A DNA stretch of 64,000 nucleotides from Oreocharis arfaki (Eukaryota; Chordata; Aves; Passeriformes; Paramythiidae), in contig VZRR01010904.1 in assembly GCA_013398015.1 (NCBI GenBank), forward strand, positions 577,526-641,525. Reading direction: 5' to 3'. Positions 1 to 11,300 of this stretch are shown here, piece after piece. Every line of letters begins with the position of its first letter. The first letter of the stretch is position 1. The notes under the pieces are model-generated. The model made no database searches and had not been told where the DNA came from. It saw only the letters and a list, made by a program, of their open reading frames with translations. Position numbers and translations under genes: made by a program.

Positions 1-1006
1 TTTTTCCCATTTTGTGAGCTACCATCAGCATCGTCTTTCAGCTCATTAATGGCCTTAGAGAGCCACATGATTTTTATGCAAGTGCTAAAATAAACCTGAA
101 GAGCACTGCCTTAAAAATACACGGTATTGAAAAAAAAAAAAAGTGCAAGCTGTGCCATATGAACATAGTGTGTAATTAAATCTGCTTCCCCCTTTGGTTT
201 TCAATCCTAAATCAAAATTTTACATTTTGATGTCTGGATACCATGTGCTTAACTTTCTTAGAATGCTGATGGTGACTGACAAGTATAATCTGATTTTTTT
301 TTTTTTAATTATGTAAAACTTTGACTGATCTTACCACAGTGGAGAGAATTATTCTGACAGGATGGTTGTTCACTTGTCTAATACCTAATCCACTACCTAT
401 TTGAAGTTAGTTTTCCTTCTGTGTAACATTGCTAGTGCATCTCAATGGGAGAAGCTTGTATTTCTGGCAGCATGTTGGCATCAACAGAAGTCTCATATAT
501 CCTATTCCTAGTATACTTTGAGACATTAAACTACAAAAAATTCTCAAAATATTTCACATCCCATTCAGTGAAAAAGCTGTGTGTTATAATTTGGAAACAT
601 TTATTACTAATCCTAAGAATTTCTGCCCCGTTCCGCTGCCTTGGTCTCAAAGTCATACCACAAACAACTCATCTGTTTAGCAGGTACAGATTGTTCAGGT
701 ACATATAAATTATGTGCACTGCCAAGTAGCAAGGCAGGTTCTGCCGGAAAACCCAGGATTTGAGGAAGGTGTGCCAATCAACTTTTAACAGACTTGAAAG
801 TGATACCATGAAAAGAAAAAAAAACTAATTTCAGTGACAGTCTTTAAAACGTAGCTATTTTGTTAATTGTATGATTACAACTGCAGTGTTAGGACATGAA
901 CTTAAGGGTAAAGTTGTGCATCTTACTGAGACTCTGCAGATCCTGAGTATACTGAGAATTTTGGAATTTTAAACTCAATCCTGAGCTTCTCAGGTTTCTT
1001 ATGTTT
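1..1006. other. unannotated AT-rich non-coding stretch
   Basis: I see no gene or recognisable repeat here. It is AT-rich, with short homopolymers (an A run near 130-141 and a T run near 295-306). The small open frame at 445-708 has no recognised features and is the length expected by chance. Confidence 0.6.
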
Positions 1007-1032
1007 AGTGTGCTAGGTTAACGGTTGGACTA
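1007..1032 (+). repeat. CR1 LINE 3'-UTR snippet, plus orientation
   Basis: The bases containing gtgctaggttaacggttgga match the avian CR1 3'-UTR stretch that normally reads gtgctgggttaacggttgga, in plus orientation. The next CR1 piece, starting at about 1033, is in the opposite orientation, so this snippet is inverted relative to the element it adjoins. It is either a separate tiny insertion or a local inversion. Family identity is from memory of the CR1 consensus. Confidence 0.6.
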
Positions 1033-1162
1033 ACCCTCCCAAGTCCTCCACTAAAACATGTCTTTAAGCACCACATCTACATCTATTTAAATACTTTCAG
1101 GGATGATGGCTCAACCACTTCCACGGGCAGCCTGTTCCAGATGGGGAAAAAATTTTTATCAG
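1033..1162 (-). repeat. CR1 LINE 3'-UTR fragment, minus orientation
   Basis: Read on the minus strand this follows the avian CR1 3'-UTR order: ctggaacaggctgcc, a degraded copy of the 'mid-size control' stretch, then gatgtggtgcttaaagacat, then a run like tagtggaggacttgg. The true 3' tail (attctatga repeats) is missing. In its place at 1007-1032 lies an inverted piece of the same UTR. The other end stops near aaaaaatttttatc, which resembles the aagaaatttttcct stretch just upstream in the CR1 consensus. It is non-coding and a dead copy. Confidence 0.75.
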
Positions 1163-1186
1163 GACCTGTAGCAATTGAGCAACTAA

Positions 1187-1437
1187 AAGAGGGTGGACTC
1201 AGACTAGGTATAAGGAAAAGTTTGTCCTACAATGAGAGTAGGGAAACACTGTAACACGTAGCCCACAGAGGTGATGGATGCCCCACCCCTGGAAACAGTG
1301 AAGGTTAGATTGGATGGGACTCTGAGCAACCTGAACTAGTTGAGGGTGTCCTTGCTCATTGCAGGGAGGTTGGGCTAAATGGCCTTTCAACATCCCTTCC
1401 AAACCAAACCATTCTATGACTGATTCTATGAACATCT
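1187..1437 (+). repeat. CR1 LINE 3' end, plus orientation
   Basis: This has the standard avian CR1 3' end in order: gggtggactcagactaggtat (like the usual 'ggtttagactggatatt'), gtgatggatgccccacccct, a gttggatgggactctgagcaacct stretch, a cattgcagggaggttgggct stretch, and the terminal attctatgactgattctatga tail. It is a 5'-truncated copy of about 250 bp with no coding part. It lies head-to-head with the minus-strand CR1 fragment beside it, so the two could form an imperfect hairpin. Open frames reported over it are by-products of the repeat. Confidence 0.9.
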
Positions 1438-4400
1438 AAATATCTTCAGTTAGCTAGATTTTATGGGCATGTGATGCTCCACACAGACTCTGCTCTGAAT
1501 ACTCCCAGTATGGATGTGCTTCAAGGTCTGCATCTGAGACCTGGCAAAGCTATTCCGGTCTTGACAGCCCTGAGTGATTCCCACACTGCTCACGTGTCAG
1601 GCCTGCCAGGATGCCGAGCCAGCCAGCTATCAATTTGATTTCATGTGCAGCCTAATGCACTGCAGATGAGAGGACTGAGGACACTTGCTGCATCTTCTGC
1701 CTGATGTTACACCCGGAAGTCCCATGCTGGGCTTCAAATCTCTTTTCTCTCTGAGCATGCATCTTTCTGCAAACTAAATGCTCTAGCTGCTGCAGGATTC
1801 TCTCTGAGTCAGGCAGTTCTGTTTTGCATGGAAACACCCCGAAGTGAACCTGAAACAACATGAGCTAATATCTTTCTAGTACAGGCATTGACATGAACAT
1901 AGAAGTACTGGGCTGTTCGTTCTTTCTCTAACTAATTTTAAATTATTCTGTTCAAAGTATCAATTGGAGTTGCACACGAGCTCTTTAAATTTCAGTTGCA
2001 AGCAATTACCTTAGTCACTGTGTTTCAGATTTCACCCACTCCTGCTTTCAACCCTGCCTCAGTTACAACACATGGAGAGGAGGAATCATCCTACCAGTTG
2101 GAGCATGAGAGGATGTGTTCGATGCAATTGTATTAGGCGAGGCAGGAAGTTCAGTGTTCTGAGTGAGGTCATTAATTACCAAGGTGCTCAGCAGAGACTT
2201 CCTTATCCCCCCTTCGTGACAGAGGACTGGCTTCAGGGAATAATGGGGATAGATGATCCTTGAGCCAAGATGTGACTTAATTCCTGCCATTGCCTTCTGG
2301 CTGCCTTCCTTTCCCATTGGCTCTTGTTATTCCTGTGTAAGCATAAAACAGCACAAATCCTCCAGAAGAAGCAGTTTCCCACTCCTTCCCAGCCTGATCC
2401 TTGGCTATTCACTCTCATTCTTCTGTTTCCCCACTCACTTGTGCTGGTGTGGCTTCATGATGGAACCAATAAAGGAATAAATCTGTCTGAAAACTATCCC
2501 GCATAAGCAGTTGAGAGCTGGTACCTGAGACAGGCTCCTGTACCACCTCTTCCATGCTTGTGCTGGTGCAGAGTGCAGATGATCCAGCACCATGCTCCAC
2601 AGTTAAAACACACCATGGGACTAAGGTACTACATGAGAGAACTTGGCCACTGCATATAGCCCACAACACACTCTGTCAGGGAAACTGGGTTTATAGGATT
2701 TGTTTTGTTTTGGTTTTTTTAACCAGGTCCTGCACTGAGACTTCTGCAAAGTGCCTGGATAGCTACAAGCCTGCGTAATTTTTTTTGTATGTATCTATTT
2801 AATAAAGATTTTCAGAGAAGGCCCCATCCCAGTTCTTTTTTCTTTGTTTACCACCGAACAGTTCAGCATGGACAAGGGTATGAAATCTGCAGAGTGAACT
2901 GTTCAGTGCTCTTTCTTCACAGAGAGGAAAACATTCACTCATTCTTTAGTTTTGATAACTAATCTTCCTTAATGGATGATGTATCTTTAGCTTTGTCTTC
3001 AGGAAGTTATTTACTTGGTTGGGTCAATTTACCATGTCCTTCCTTTGATAAATATAAAATAAAAAGATCATTGCATACATATAAAATTATGAGATCATTA
3101 GTGAACAACAGCTGGCATTAGTCTCCAACATAATCATATTTCAGATATGTCTGTCAGAATTACCAGAATGAATTCTTATTGTTCTCTGTCACAGACTCTT
3201 GAGGCCTAGCTAATGTCTTTAGGGTGTGTTTTCATTTACAAACTTGTTTAAAATTGTCTGAAATTATATCCATATGGAAAGGATATAATAAAAGGATATC
3301 ATAATAAGGATAAGTTCTTATATTGCTTTAACACTTAAATAAGTTCTTATTATAAGTTCTTATTGCTTTTAAACACTTTCTCAATAATGCTGCTCGAAGA
3401 AATTAGTCCTGAAAATTCAAGAAGGTAGGGTTTATTTAGCACTGGCCTCAGCAAAAAGTTGCGGCAGCAGTTCAGTACCAGCTGAGCCTCAAACATTAAG
3501 TGGTCTTCTGTGGAAAAGTTTTTAGTAGGGTTGCATTTTGAAAACATATTTTTGTGAGAACAGAGGCCCTCCTTTAACTATGCTGCAGAAATGAACAAAA
3601 AAATTACTGACTATAAATACATACTTTATATTTCTATAGCTGAGCATGCATATTCATTTTTCATGTTTCTCTGAAGCTTAAAACCGAGTTCAGTCTTTTT
3701 CCCGGACTTGGCCTTGTATAACTGGCAGAGACTTGTGATAGAAATACAAAGATTAGTAGAATTAATTATGGATGGAATTGTATGTATATAAAAGCACCAA
3801 AAAAACCAATATCAAGCAAAGGTTGAAGAACATCATATGCTGATAACCAAGGACACAATTAACATCAGTCAAAGGGGTGAACACCAAGGAATCCATTGTT
3901 TACAGCAAGACCAGAAGGCCTAAGTTCTCATGGGGCCACAGCATGACAACGCTTGAATAGAAGACTTGAATTCTGGTAACAGGAGGATAACAGGATGCAG
4001 CCACAAATATGCCCAAATGAGGATACAAAGTCCGTGGGTATAAATCTTCCAAAAAGCATATGGAGGAATCTTTAAGCAAGATTCTGAAGCATAAGTTTAC
4101 GCCGTAATGAATAATTCACAAAATGAATTAAAACGATGTCTAGGCCCCATTGTCAGCAAGAGAAATCAAAGAGGTTTAATTAGAAATTGATAGCTGATGT
4201 CCCTTGTCCCTGTGTCATGTGTAAGTGAAATTGGCCAGACCACTGGGATGCACACATCTTGGTGCAAGTGAACATGAGAATGCAGGAGAACAATCTATGA
4301 GATAATGAATATAAATGATCAAAATTGGTTTTGTTTAACATAGGTAGCATCTTCTTCCTCCAGCTGGTTTCACACTAATTTTTGTTGTCTTAAATTTTTG

Positions 4401-4576
4401 CAGTGTCAGGAGTACTGTATTAATAGGGTGTTGCCTAAGCAGTTCATATTTCAAGTGCTGTTCTGTTACATGAAAGTCACTTTGTAGTTTTTAGGCTTTT
4501 AATTAGTTGGATTTTGTAAGACAAAACAACTGTGTTTCCTTTGAAATTTATGAATATACTTATACAGACAATATTG
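1438..4576. other. unannotated non-coding stretch
   Basis: I recognise no gene. An AATAAA followed by a G/T-poor stretch occurs near 2800-2806, but no transcript is visible leading to it. The part at 2060-2700 is less AT-rich and carries overlapping short open frames on both strands with no recognisable motif. The part at 3750-4330 could be a decayed repeat but matches nothing I can name. Confidence 0.5.
3312..3381. repeat. short imperfect direct repeat
   Basis: The segment beginning aagttcttatattgctttaa at 3312 recurs as aagttcttattgcttttaaa at 3353. A third partial copy (aagttcttat) lies at 3341-3350. It looks like a small local tandem duplication with later drift. Confidence 0.6.
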
Positions 4577-5259
4577 TGTCATTGTTTAACCCCAGCTGAC
4601 AGCTAAGCCATATGCAGACTCTCTCTCACTCCTCACTGCTGGAGTAGGGGAAAGAATTAGAAAGGTAAAATTGAGAAAACTTGTGTGTTGAGATAAAGAC
4701 CGTTTAATTGGTAGAGCAAAAGCCATGCACACAAGCAAAGCAGAACAAGGCATTCATTTACCACTTCCCGTGGGCAGGCAGGTGTTCTGCCATCTCCAGG
4801 AAAGCCAGGCATCACATATAAGAAGGACTTGGGAAAACAAACACCATCACTCCAAATGCCCCCCCCTTCCTCCTCCTTCCCGGGCTTTTTATGCTGAGCA
4901 TGACACCACCAGGATATCCCTGTGGTCAGTTGGGATCAGCTGTCCTGGCTGTGTCCCCTCTCAGCTTCTTGTGCACCCAGGCTGCTCACTGGTGGGGTGG
5001 GGTGAAAGGCAGAAAAGGCCTTACAGACTCACAGAATCACCCGAGCTGGAAGGAGTCCACAAGATTCATCAAGTCCAGCTTCTGACCCTGCATAGGACAA
5101 CCCCCCCCCACAAAAAAGGTTTGACACTGTGTAACCACTGCTCATTAGTAACTAGTATATCCTTGTGTTATCCACACGGTGTTCAGCACAAATCTAAAAC
5201 ACAGCCCCATAGCAGCTACTAGAAAGAAAATTACCTCTACCCCAGCCAAAACCAACACA
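4577..5259 (-). mobile_element. solo LTR of avian ERVL-like retrovirus, minus strand, split by CR1
   Basis: Read on the minus strand it starts TGTGTTGGTTTTGGCTGGGG and ends with a gttaaacaatgaca-type terminus, so both TG...CA ends are present. Between them lie a CATAAAAAG TATA-like box (plus-strand 4885-4894) and an intact ATTAAA polyadenylation signal (plus-strand 4703-4708). It is clearly the same family as the plus-strand LTR at 15282-15842: shared segments include the stretch reading caagaagctgagaggggaca and a gggatat motif. No internal retroviral genes flank it, so it is a solo LTR left by recombination. It is interrupted at 5021-5116 by a CR1 fragment. The flanking bases (tattg / ctttt) show no target-site duplication. 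The 165-residue open frame across it is antisense to the LTR and not a gene. Confidence 0.88.
5021..5116 (-). repeat. CR1 LINE 3' end nested inside the LTR
   Basis: The plus strand reads cagaatcacccgagctggaa, a ggagtccacaagattcatca stretch, then ccctgcataggacaacc. This is the reverse complement of a young-type avian CR1 3' end. It is only about 95 bp long, 5'-truncated at a run of nine C (5101-5109). LTR sequence continues on both sides: aaaaggcc before it, aaggtttgacac after it. The CR1 therefore inserted after the LTR was in place. The short aagg similarity at both edges may be a remnant of the target site. Confidence 0.88.
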
Positions 5260-6671
5260 CTTTTACAAAATTAAGTACAACAATTAATGCTTATTTATGA
5301 TGGAATGTAAATCCTTACGAGCTCTTTTTGAAGATTTCCTAGATCTGTTTAAACTCTAAAACCCCACCCTAGAAAGGCTGAAAAATGCATCACATATCTG
5401 CACACATGTATGAAATATGTACATATTTCCTATAATGGAACTCAAGAGCTTTTGTCTGAAAAATGCTTTATGCATTTGGAAGTAAATATAGGAGGCATTT
5501 AAGTTATGTTTTCTTAGACAGAAACTACACAATATGGCAACTAGAAATATATCCAGAATTTCCCGTAAGCACTTTTACAATATTTTTTGGCAATGTTTTT
5601 GTTTGTTTGTTTGGGTTTTTTTTTAGTTGGTGAGTCTGCACTAAAATGGAGACAACATCTGAAATCTAAAGCTCTAGTTCTTGTCTCTAAGGGATAAATC
5701 TGAATATCAAATATCTTTCCTTGGCTTACTCAAATAGGAAATGGGCAGCAGCTGTTGGATTTTGGTAGTCAAGATTAAGGAATGTGCTTTAAGGACCAGC
5801 ATACCCTGAAATAAAAGAAAAAGAAACTGCATCAAGGTAAGAGAAGTTACTGTGAATTCCTTATAGTGTAAGAGGTGCCTTTTGTGAGAAATCTCTCCAA
5901 ATGGCAGCAGGTATTTCCTTAACTACCCAGGTGTCCCTATGGCCCTCTTAAATATTTCTTTGTTGTTGTACACCATGCAGTAGTACAAATACTGAGTGAC
6001 AGTTTACCTTTATTTTAAAGCAGAGGCAGCTACTAACCTTATACAAACTAGTTACAACATGTAGCAACACTTTACACTGGCAAGTAATTTCCCTAATTTT
6101 TTTAATGACAACTTGAACACATTAATAGTCCTCACTGGGCATATTGCTGTCTCTATTCAGGGTCATAGGGAGTCAAGTCTGTGACTTGAAATGGTATGTT
6201 GACAGTGGTGAGGTGACAGCTATCAAGTATGTGTTTTTAATTTGTATCCAATTTAAAAATATGGATAACTCTAAAGCTAAGTTTTTCAGACTGCAATCTC
6301 TTCAACAACATAGTCTTCTGGAGATTAAAAGGCCGGGATGTGTTTCTGGTTTGCAAAACATGAAAACAACACCCTCAGTGATTGTTTTTGAGTAATGTCA
6401 TGAATTAGATATTTGTTAAAGTTCTCCTCTTGAGGGCAGCAAACATTCAGAACTAAAAGTCATTCATGTTTCTTAATGGTGTGATAAAGAATATCCTGGA
6501 TTTGAAATAGGCGAGAGTTAGCTTGTCCCTTGGCTCTCATGGTTTTGGGAAAGCTTCACTTTCAGCCCTCCAATTCTTGTACTAAAGGACTAAGCCTGAA
6601 AGTTTAAGTGAAAAATGCAGCATATGAAATCAAGGCTTCATCTTAAACCAGCTGAGAAGAGAGTAACCAAG
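5260..6671. other. unannotated AT-rich stretch
   Basis: I see no recognisable gene or repeat family. It contains a T-rich run with gtttgtttgtttg near 5597-5610 and only small open frames. Confidence 0.55.
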
Positions 6672-6787
6672 TAGAAACATAGAGAATCATAGAATCATCA
6701 AGGCTGGTAGAGACCCTTAAGATCATCAAGTCCAACTGTCAACTCATCCCTACCATCCGTAAGTTCCACCCTACGTTCTCTGATAAA
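6672..6787 (-). repeat. CR1 LINE 3'-UTR tail
   Basis: The plus strand reads gaatcatagaatcatcaagg, then agatcatcaagtccaact: the reverse complement of the CR1 3' terminus. It joins almost directly to CR1 endonuclease-region coding sequence at about 6788. The reverse transcriptase and most of the 3'-UTR are therefore missing between them, either by internal deletion of one element or by juxtaposition of two. Confidence 0.85.
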
Positions 6788-7575
6788 CTAGATCAGCCTT
6801 TTCCTCCAATGACTTATCTGTCTACACATGGGGATGGCCTGCTCCTGGATATTAAACAATACCTTTTTAAAGTATATCCAGCCTCCCTGAACTCCTTTGC
6901 CCTTCAGGACTGACTCCCAAAGGGCACTGTCAATCAATGGCTTAACCAGGCCACAGTCTGCCTCCTGGCGGTCCAAAGTGGAAGTTCTACTGGTTCTACT
7001 TTTCCTTATTTCACCCCTTATAGAAAACACTAACATTCCATAATGACATTTCATGGTCATTATGCCCAAGATGCCCACTAACCACCACATCACCCACTAG
7101 TGCTGCTTTGTTCACAAACAAAGGTCTAGCAGGGTACCTCCTCTGGTAGGCTCATTCACCAGTTGCATTCGGAAGTTGTCTCCCACAAACCCCAGGAACC
7201 TCTTAAAGTACTTCCTCTGCTGTGTTGTATTTCCAGTAGACATCTGGCAAATGCGTCTCCATGAGTTCCAGGGCCAGCAATCATGAGACTTCTGCCAGCC
7301 ACTTGCAGAATGCCTCATCAGCCTGTTCATCCCAGTTGAGTGGTCTATAACAGACTCCCACCATATGCCCTTCTGAACTACTCCCATGATCTTTACCCAT
7401 AGGCACTCAACCTTGCCATCTTCATCATCGTCCATTCCAATACAACCAAAACACGCTGTAATGTACAGTAATGTACAGTAAAACACTCTGTAATGTACAC
7501 CTCTCTTGTTTCACCTGTCTCTTCTAGAAACCTTATTGCCATCCAACAGCAGTTATTGTCATAAAGTTTAAAATG
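6788..7575 (-). pseudogene. CR1 LINE ORF2 remnant (endonuclease C-terminus and linker)
   Basis: This is a dead piece of the CR1 retrotransposon polyprotein, which in intact elements carries an APE-type endonuclease followed by a reverse transcriptase. Minus-strand translation at about 7112-7486 gives KVECLWVKIMG (usual RVECLWVRI) and, near its end, QLVNEPTRGGTLLDL, which is the endonuclease C-terminal region. The piece at 6788-7093 continues in a shifted frame with ALWESVLKGKGVQGGWIYF and QEQAIPMCR, the linker before the reverse transcriptase. The pieces are separated by stops and frameshifts, so no functional protein is possible. Similarity continues to about 7575 through a duplicated gtaatgtaca stretch. 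Identification is from remembered CR1 protein motifs. The 101- and 124-residue open frames here are parts of this remnant. Confidence 0.88.
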
Positions 7576-10500
7576 AGCTTTTTAAACATGGCTTCATAAT
7601 AATGGAGCTCAATTGAAGTTGGTGTGAGAAGCTCAGGTGCTTCAGACATCTCTGATGATTCTTGAGCACATTCACACATGCCCAGCCAAGAAGAATGACA
7701 CCTGTGGCTATGTTCTGTCTACTGTGTCTTTGTCATGGACATAGTGCAATAGCTCCAAACAGAGAAAAGGAAACAACTACCAACCAAATTGCAAAAACTA
7801 CTAATATATGTTGTGGGTTTGCTTATTTATTGCTTGTGTGTCTCCCATGTAGCTTCATTCTTCAGTGAGGTCTCATGCTGCAAAACAAGTAAATGAAAAT
7901 TGTTGCAGTGGTCAGTAGGCCTGTGACAGGTTTCAGGAAATATTTCTGCACCTCAATGCAACACCTGTCACTGTTACTTCTTGTGCTGGTCAATGTGCTG
8001 CACCAATGTCATTGTGTAAACTCAACTGTCATAAGCAAATTCCATGCAACTGTAAAGAAACCGTCTTTCTTTCCTCATTCATTAATTAACAAAAAAAGAG
8101 TTTGCACTGGTGCACTGAAAATAACTATGACTTTTGTGTAGTCTTTGAATTAAGCTAGATAAAAGATTAAATTAGACAAGTGTAACCTTTAATACTGGAA
8201 ATGGTGCAAATACACATTAGTATGTCTCATTTTACTGTTGCTTAGATTTTATTAATAGAAACTCTGTGTTTCAGAACTTTTCTGTTTGATTTTGATCCAG
8301 AATGTATGCCTTATCCAAGAATGACTTGCTTCCCTTGAATTTGCTTCAGGTACTAGAAAACATAATGCCTTCAAACTTGGACAGGGATGCAGAGATCTTG
8401 GGAATTATGGAAGGAGTTTGATTGTCTTCTGTTCTTTGGCTTACTTCCAGCTCCCAGGAAAGCTGGATATCATTCTCAGTGTGGTATATCTCGTTTGCAC
8501 AAAATTGCATTCTCAGGGAGTACTTTCTTGTGGAAAGAACATATACTCTGGATGTGTTACCCAAATCCCTTACCTCAAATCCCCAATAAAGTTACATATA
8601 TTTGAATTCTTCACCCATTGTGATATCAAAGAGCTCATGATAAGACAGAGAAAATTAGGGCAAAGGATCTGAGAGGAATATCATGTAGACCAAAGGAATA
8701 AAACTCCTTGTGAATGAAGTGAAAGGCAGTGGGCATTGCATGTCCATGCAGGCTTGTGAAGGAGACCTGACCTTGCAGGTTATTCTGTATGGTGTGCAGG
8801 GTGAACTGCATCTAGGCTGATGAGAGAGCATATGATTCACGTACTCCGTCTGTATGGCTGGACTTAGTCCCATCACTTTCTGGGATGGTTGACTTCTCAG
8901 CAGCTGCTTCAGCTTTTCCCTTGACCATCTGTAAGACTCCTCTGTTGGATCATTTGGAGGCCCCTCCTGCCTGTGCCTTGAAGAAAGGCCAGAGGGCAAG
9001 ATCATGATTGGCTGGATCATCAGTTCATCCTGCATAGGGCTGGACTGGGGAGCCAAACTATCCCTTGTCCATACATAGTGCCATACACTCTCTTTCCTTG
9101 GACTGTATGCTGCTGGTCATTCTTCGTTGCAAATTAAGGCACTGATGGCCCTGTGTGGATCAGCCAGAAGGCCAGGTACTGTGGTAGGTGACTATGCTGG
9201 GGAAGCTGGGGAAATCGGAATTGCCTCCCTGAAATCCTTCAGAAAGCTGGCTGATCCCAGGAAAGGCTTTTTTCCCCCTTCCTTGCTTAGGTAGATTTCT
9301 CTTTTGCCAGAAGAGCAACTTATCCAGGCTAATCACGATTTTTGTCCCTATGCTCTAACATGCCCTGAAGACTTAGTTTAATGACATCTTGTATGTGTCT
9401 GCTTGCTGTAATATATGGCAAGCCTCTGCTTTCAAGGATATAAAAACCTCAAATCTTTTATTGTTCTGGATATATTACCATTTTACATGTTACAGTTGCC
9501 TAGATCAATAAATGGCATTATACCATGCCAAAATCAAAATGTTTTCTCTGTCCATATGAGTATCTTTAAGTGCTTTCTTATTTTTTTTCTTACCTCCACT
9601 AGTGTTGTAGCATTTTTTACTCTAACACAATTCAGAATTATAAAGTATTGATTTTTACACAGATATACGAGTGCCTTTCTTATATGGGTATTTCAAATTT
9701 TATTAATTTACATACAATGTAAATAGAAAATAATAGCATTTGATACTCAATATAAAAAATGTCTCTCGGATTAGCCATGCAACTTACGTAGAAATAATTA
9801 ACTTTATGGCCACTAGATGTGACTGTTGCTCTATGTATGCATGACTGAAGAATCATTCACTGCTCTAAGTTGTAGTCCCCTAAAAAAAGCTCTACAGCTT
9901 TCTAGTGTTGTGTCTTTAATGCTATACATTGAATATTCACCATTTCTCTTAGAAGTTACACCTTAGAATTTGTAAAGCAATGAAAATACATGGTTTCATT
10001 CTTTTGAAGTCTTAACCATTAGATCTTTATATTAGAAGAAAAATATTATTTCTAGAAAAATTAATTGGTTAATCAATTAATAGATTTTTGCATGGAAGAT
10101 CTGCTAGATGGCTTTTCATTCTTTGGTTTGATTAGATGCTCAAAATATTTTACAGTTTAGACAGAACTGAAAATTGAAAAACATGTCTCTTCATATGCTA
10201 ATTTATTTCCTCTGACTCCAAAATAACCCTTAGGGCTAATTAACAGTACATTCAATAATTTTTAATTCTTTTTCCATAACACATCAATGAGATGCCTGTT
10301 TCTCCTGCCTAGATAACTAGGCCAAAATGTCTCCTGCAGTTAGTTTTCTATTTATTCTGGCCCATGAATTAGTGAGGAATACATATACGGTCAGCAAAGT
10401 GGAATCACAAAGGGAAATAATTTTGAGGTAAAAACCAGTTCCTAATGGGACTCAAAAGCTTCAGAATCCTCAAAAACAAAGGAGCTACTTTCCATGAGCT

Positions 10501-10605
10501 TTAAGAGGTTGTGAGGCATGGGCGTTACATGTTGATTTTTAAGTCAGTGCAGACAGGCCACAGATTTTAAAATATTTTTTGTTAATAGCAAAGGTGAAAC
10601 TTCAG
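7576..10605. other. unannotated non-coding stretch
   Basis: No gene is recognised. A 133-codon open frame on the minus strand (8655-9056) encodes a proline- and serine-rich sequence with no motif I know. It lies in a locally GC-richer block (about 8700-9250) that could be an old repeat or a transcribed non-coding segment. From 9400 to 10600 the DNA is strongly AT-rich. Confidence 0.5.
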
Positions 10606-10985
10606 AGGAGATTAAATTCATGCCTATTGTCTCTTATCCTCCCACTGCACATCACATTGGTTAGTCTGACTCCCATCTCCTCAAGCTTCCTATAGCTACT
10701 GGGGTAGCTGTGCAGTGTTCTCAAAGCCACCTCTGCCCCAGACTGGACAAGCCCCCCCTGCCCCAGGGACACTGCTCCAGCCCTGACCATCGCTGAACTT
10801 GCTGCAGTTTATTGATGTCTTTCCTGTGTTGGGGAACAGTATCTAGATGTAGCTAGTGAGTGCTGAGCAGAAGGGGATAACCAATGCCTCCCTGATCTCC
10901 TGGTTGTGCTGCCAGGATGCAGCCCCATATGCCTTTGGCAGTCTCCGCTGCCAGGGGATGCTGGTGGTTCCTGTTCAAGTAATTG
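10606..10985 (-). repeat. CR1 LINE 3'-UTR fragment
   Basis: The plus strand reads atcctcccactgcacatcac, ccatctcctcaagc, tgaacttgctgcagtttatt, gatgtctttcctgtgttggg and tctcctggttgtgctgcc. These occur in the order of the reverse complement of the avian CR1 ORF2-end/3'-UTR (consensus phrases: 'ctgaacttgctccagtt', 'gtctttcttgtactgggga', 'gagtgctgagtagag'). The element tail is missing and there are several deletions, so this is an old fragment. The open frames at 10602-10790 and 10856-11038 are by-products. Confidence 0.8.
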
Positions 10986-11254
10986 GTTGGAATAAGAAAC
11001 ACAGCGTAGGAATAAGTTCTCAGCTCTTTAGATATTAGGAATTTGTAAATGAGTTCTGCATGGCTTTGTGTGAAACGTGCATGCACCTGGAGAAGGGAAG
11101 TGGCAAAGTAAGAGTTTTCAGATAATACTTGATCCTTGAGGGAAATGAAGGAAGAGTGTATCATATAGAAATCCTTCAGGGGAATGAGGGCAAAGAAAGA
11201 GTGTACCATATATAAAATGCAGCATTATACGTATTTGTATGTATATCTACTCAG

Positions 11255-11300
11255 AAGTGCCATTTTGAAATGTTCTGCAAGTGCCATTTTGAAATGTTCT
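11255..11300. repeat. 22-bp tandem duplication, period 24
   Basis: The unit beginning aagtgccattttgaaatgtt (22 bp) occurs exactly twice, at 11255-11276 and 11279-11300, separated by two bases. It lies immediately upstream of the old CR1 element. Confidence 0.9.

Noticed and set aside
2790..2815. AATAAA as the end of a transcript
   Set aside because: A hexamer alone is frequent in AT-rich sequence and no upstream gene is visible.
4725..5222. 165-codon plus-strand open frame
   Set aside because: It runs antisense through the minus-strand LTR and across the nested CR1. The amino acids reflect repeat sequence and there are no protein features.
7112..7486. 124-codon open frame as an independent gene
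   Set aside because: The sequence carries CR1 endonuclease motifs (VECLWV, NEPTRGG) with frame breaks, so it is a LINE remnant.
8655..9056. 133-codon minus-strand open frame
   Set aside because: No recognisable motif and no splice or promoter context. Its length is within chance expectation for a GC-richer patch.
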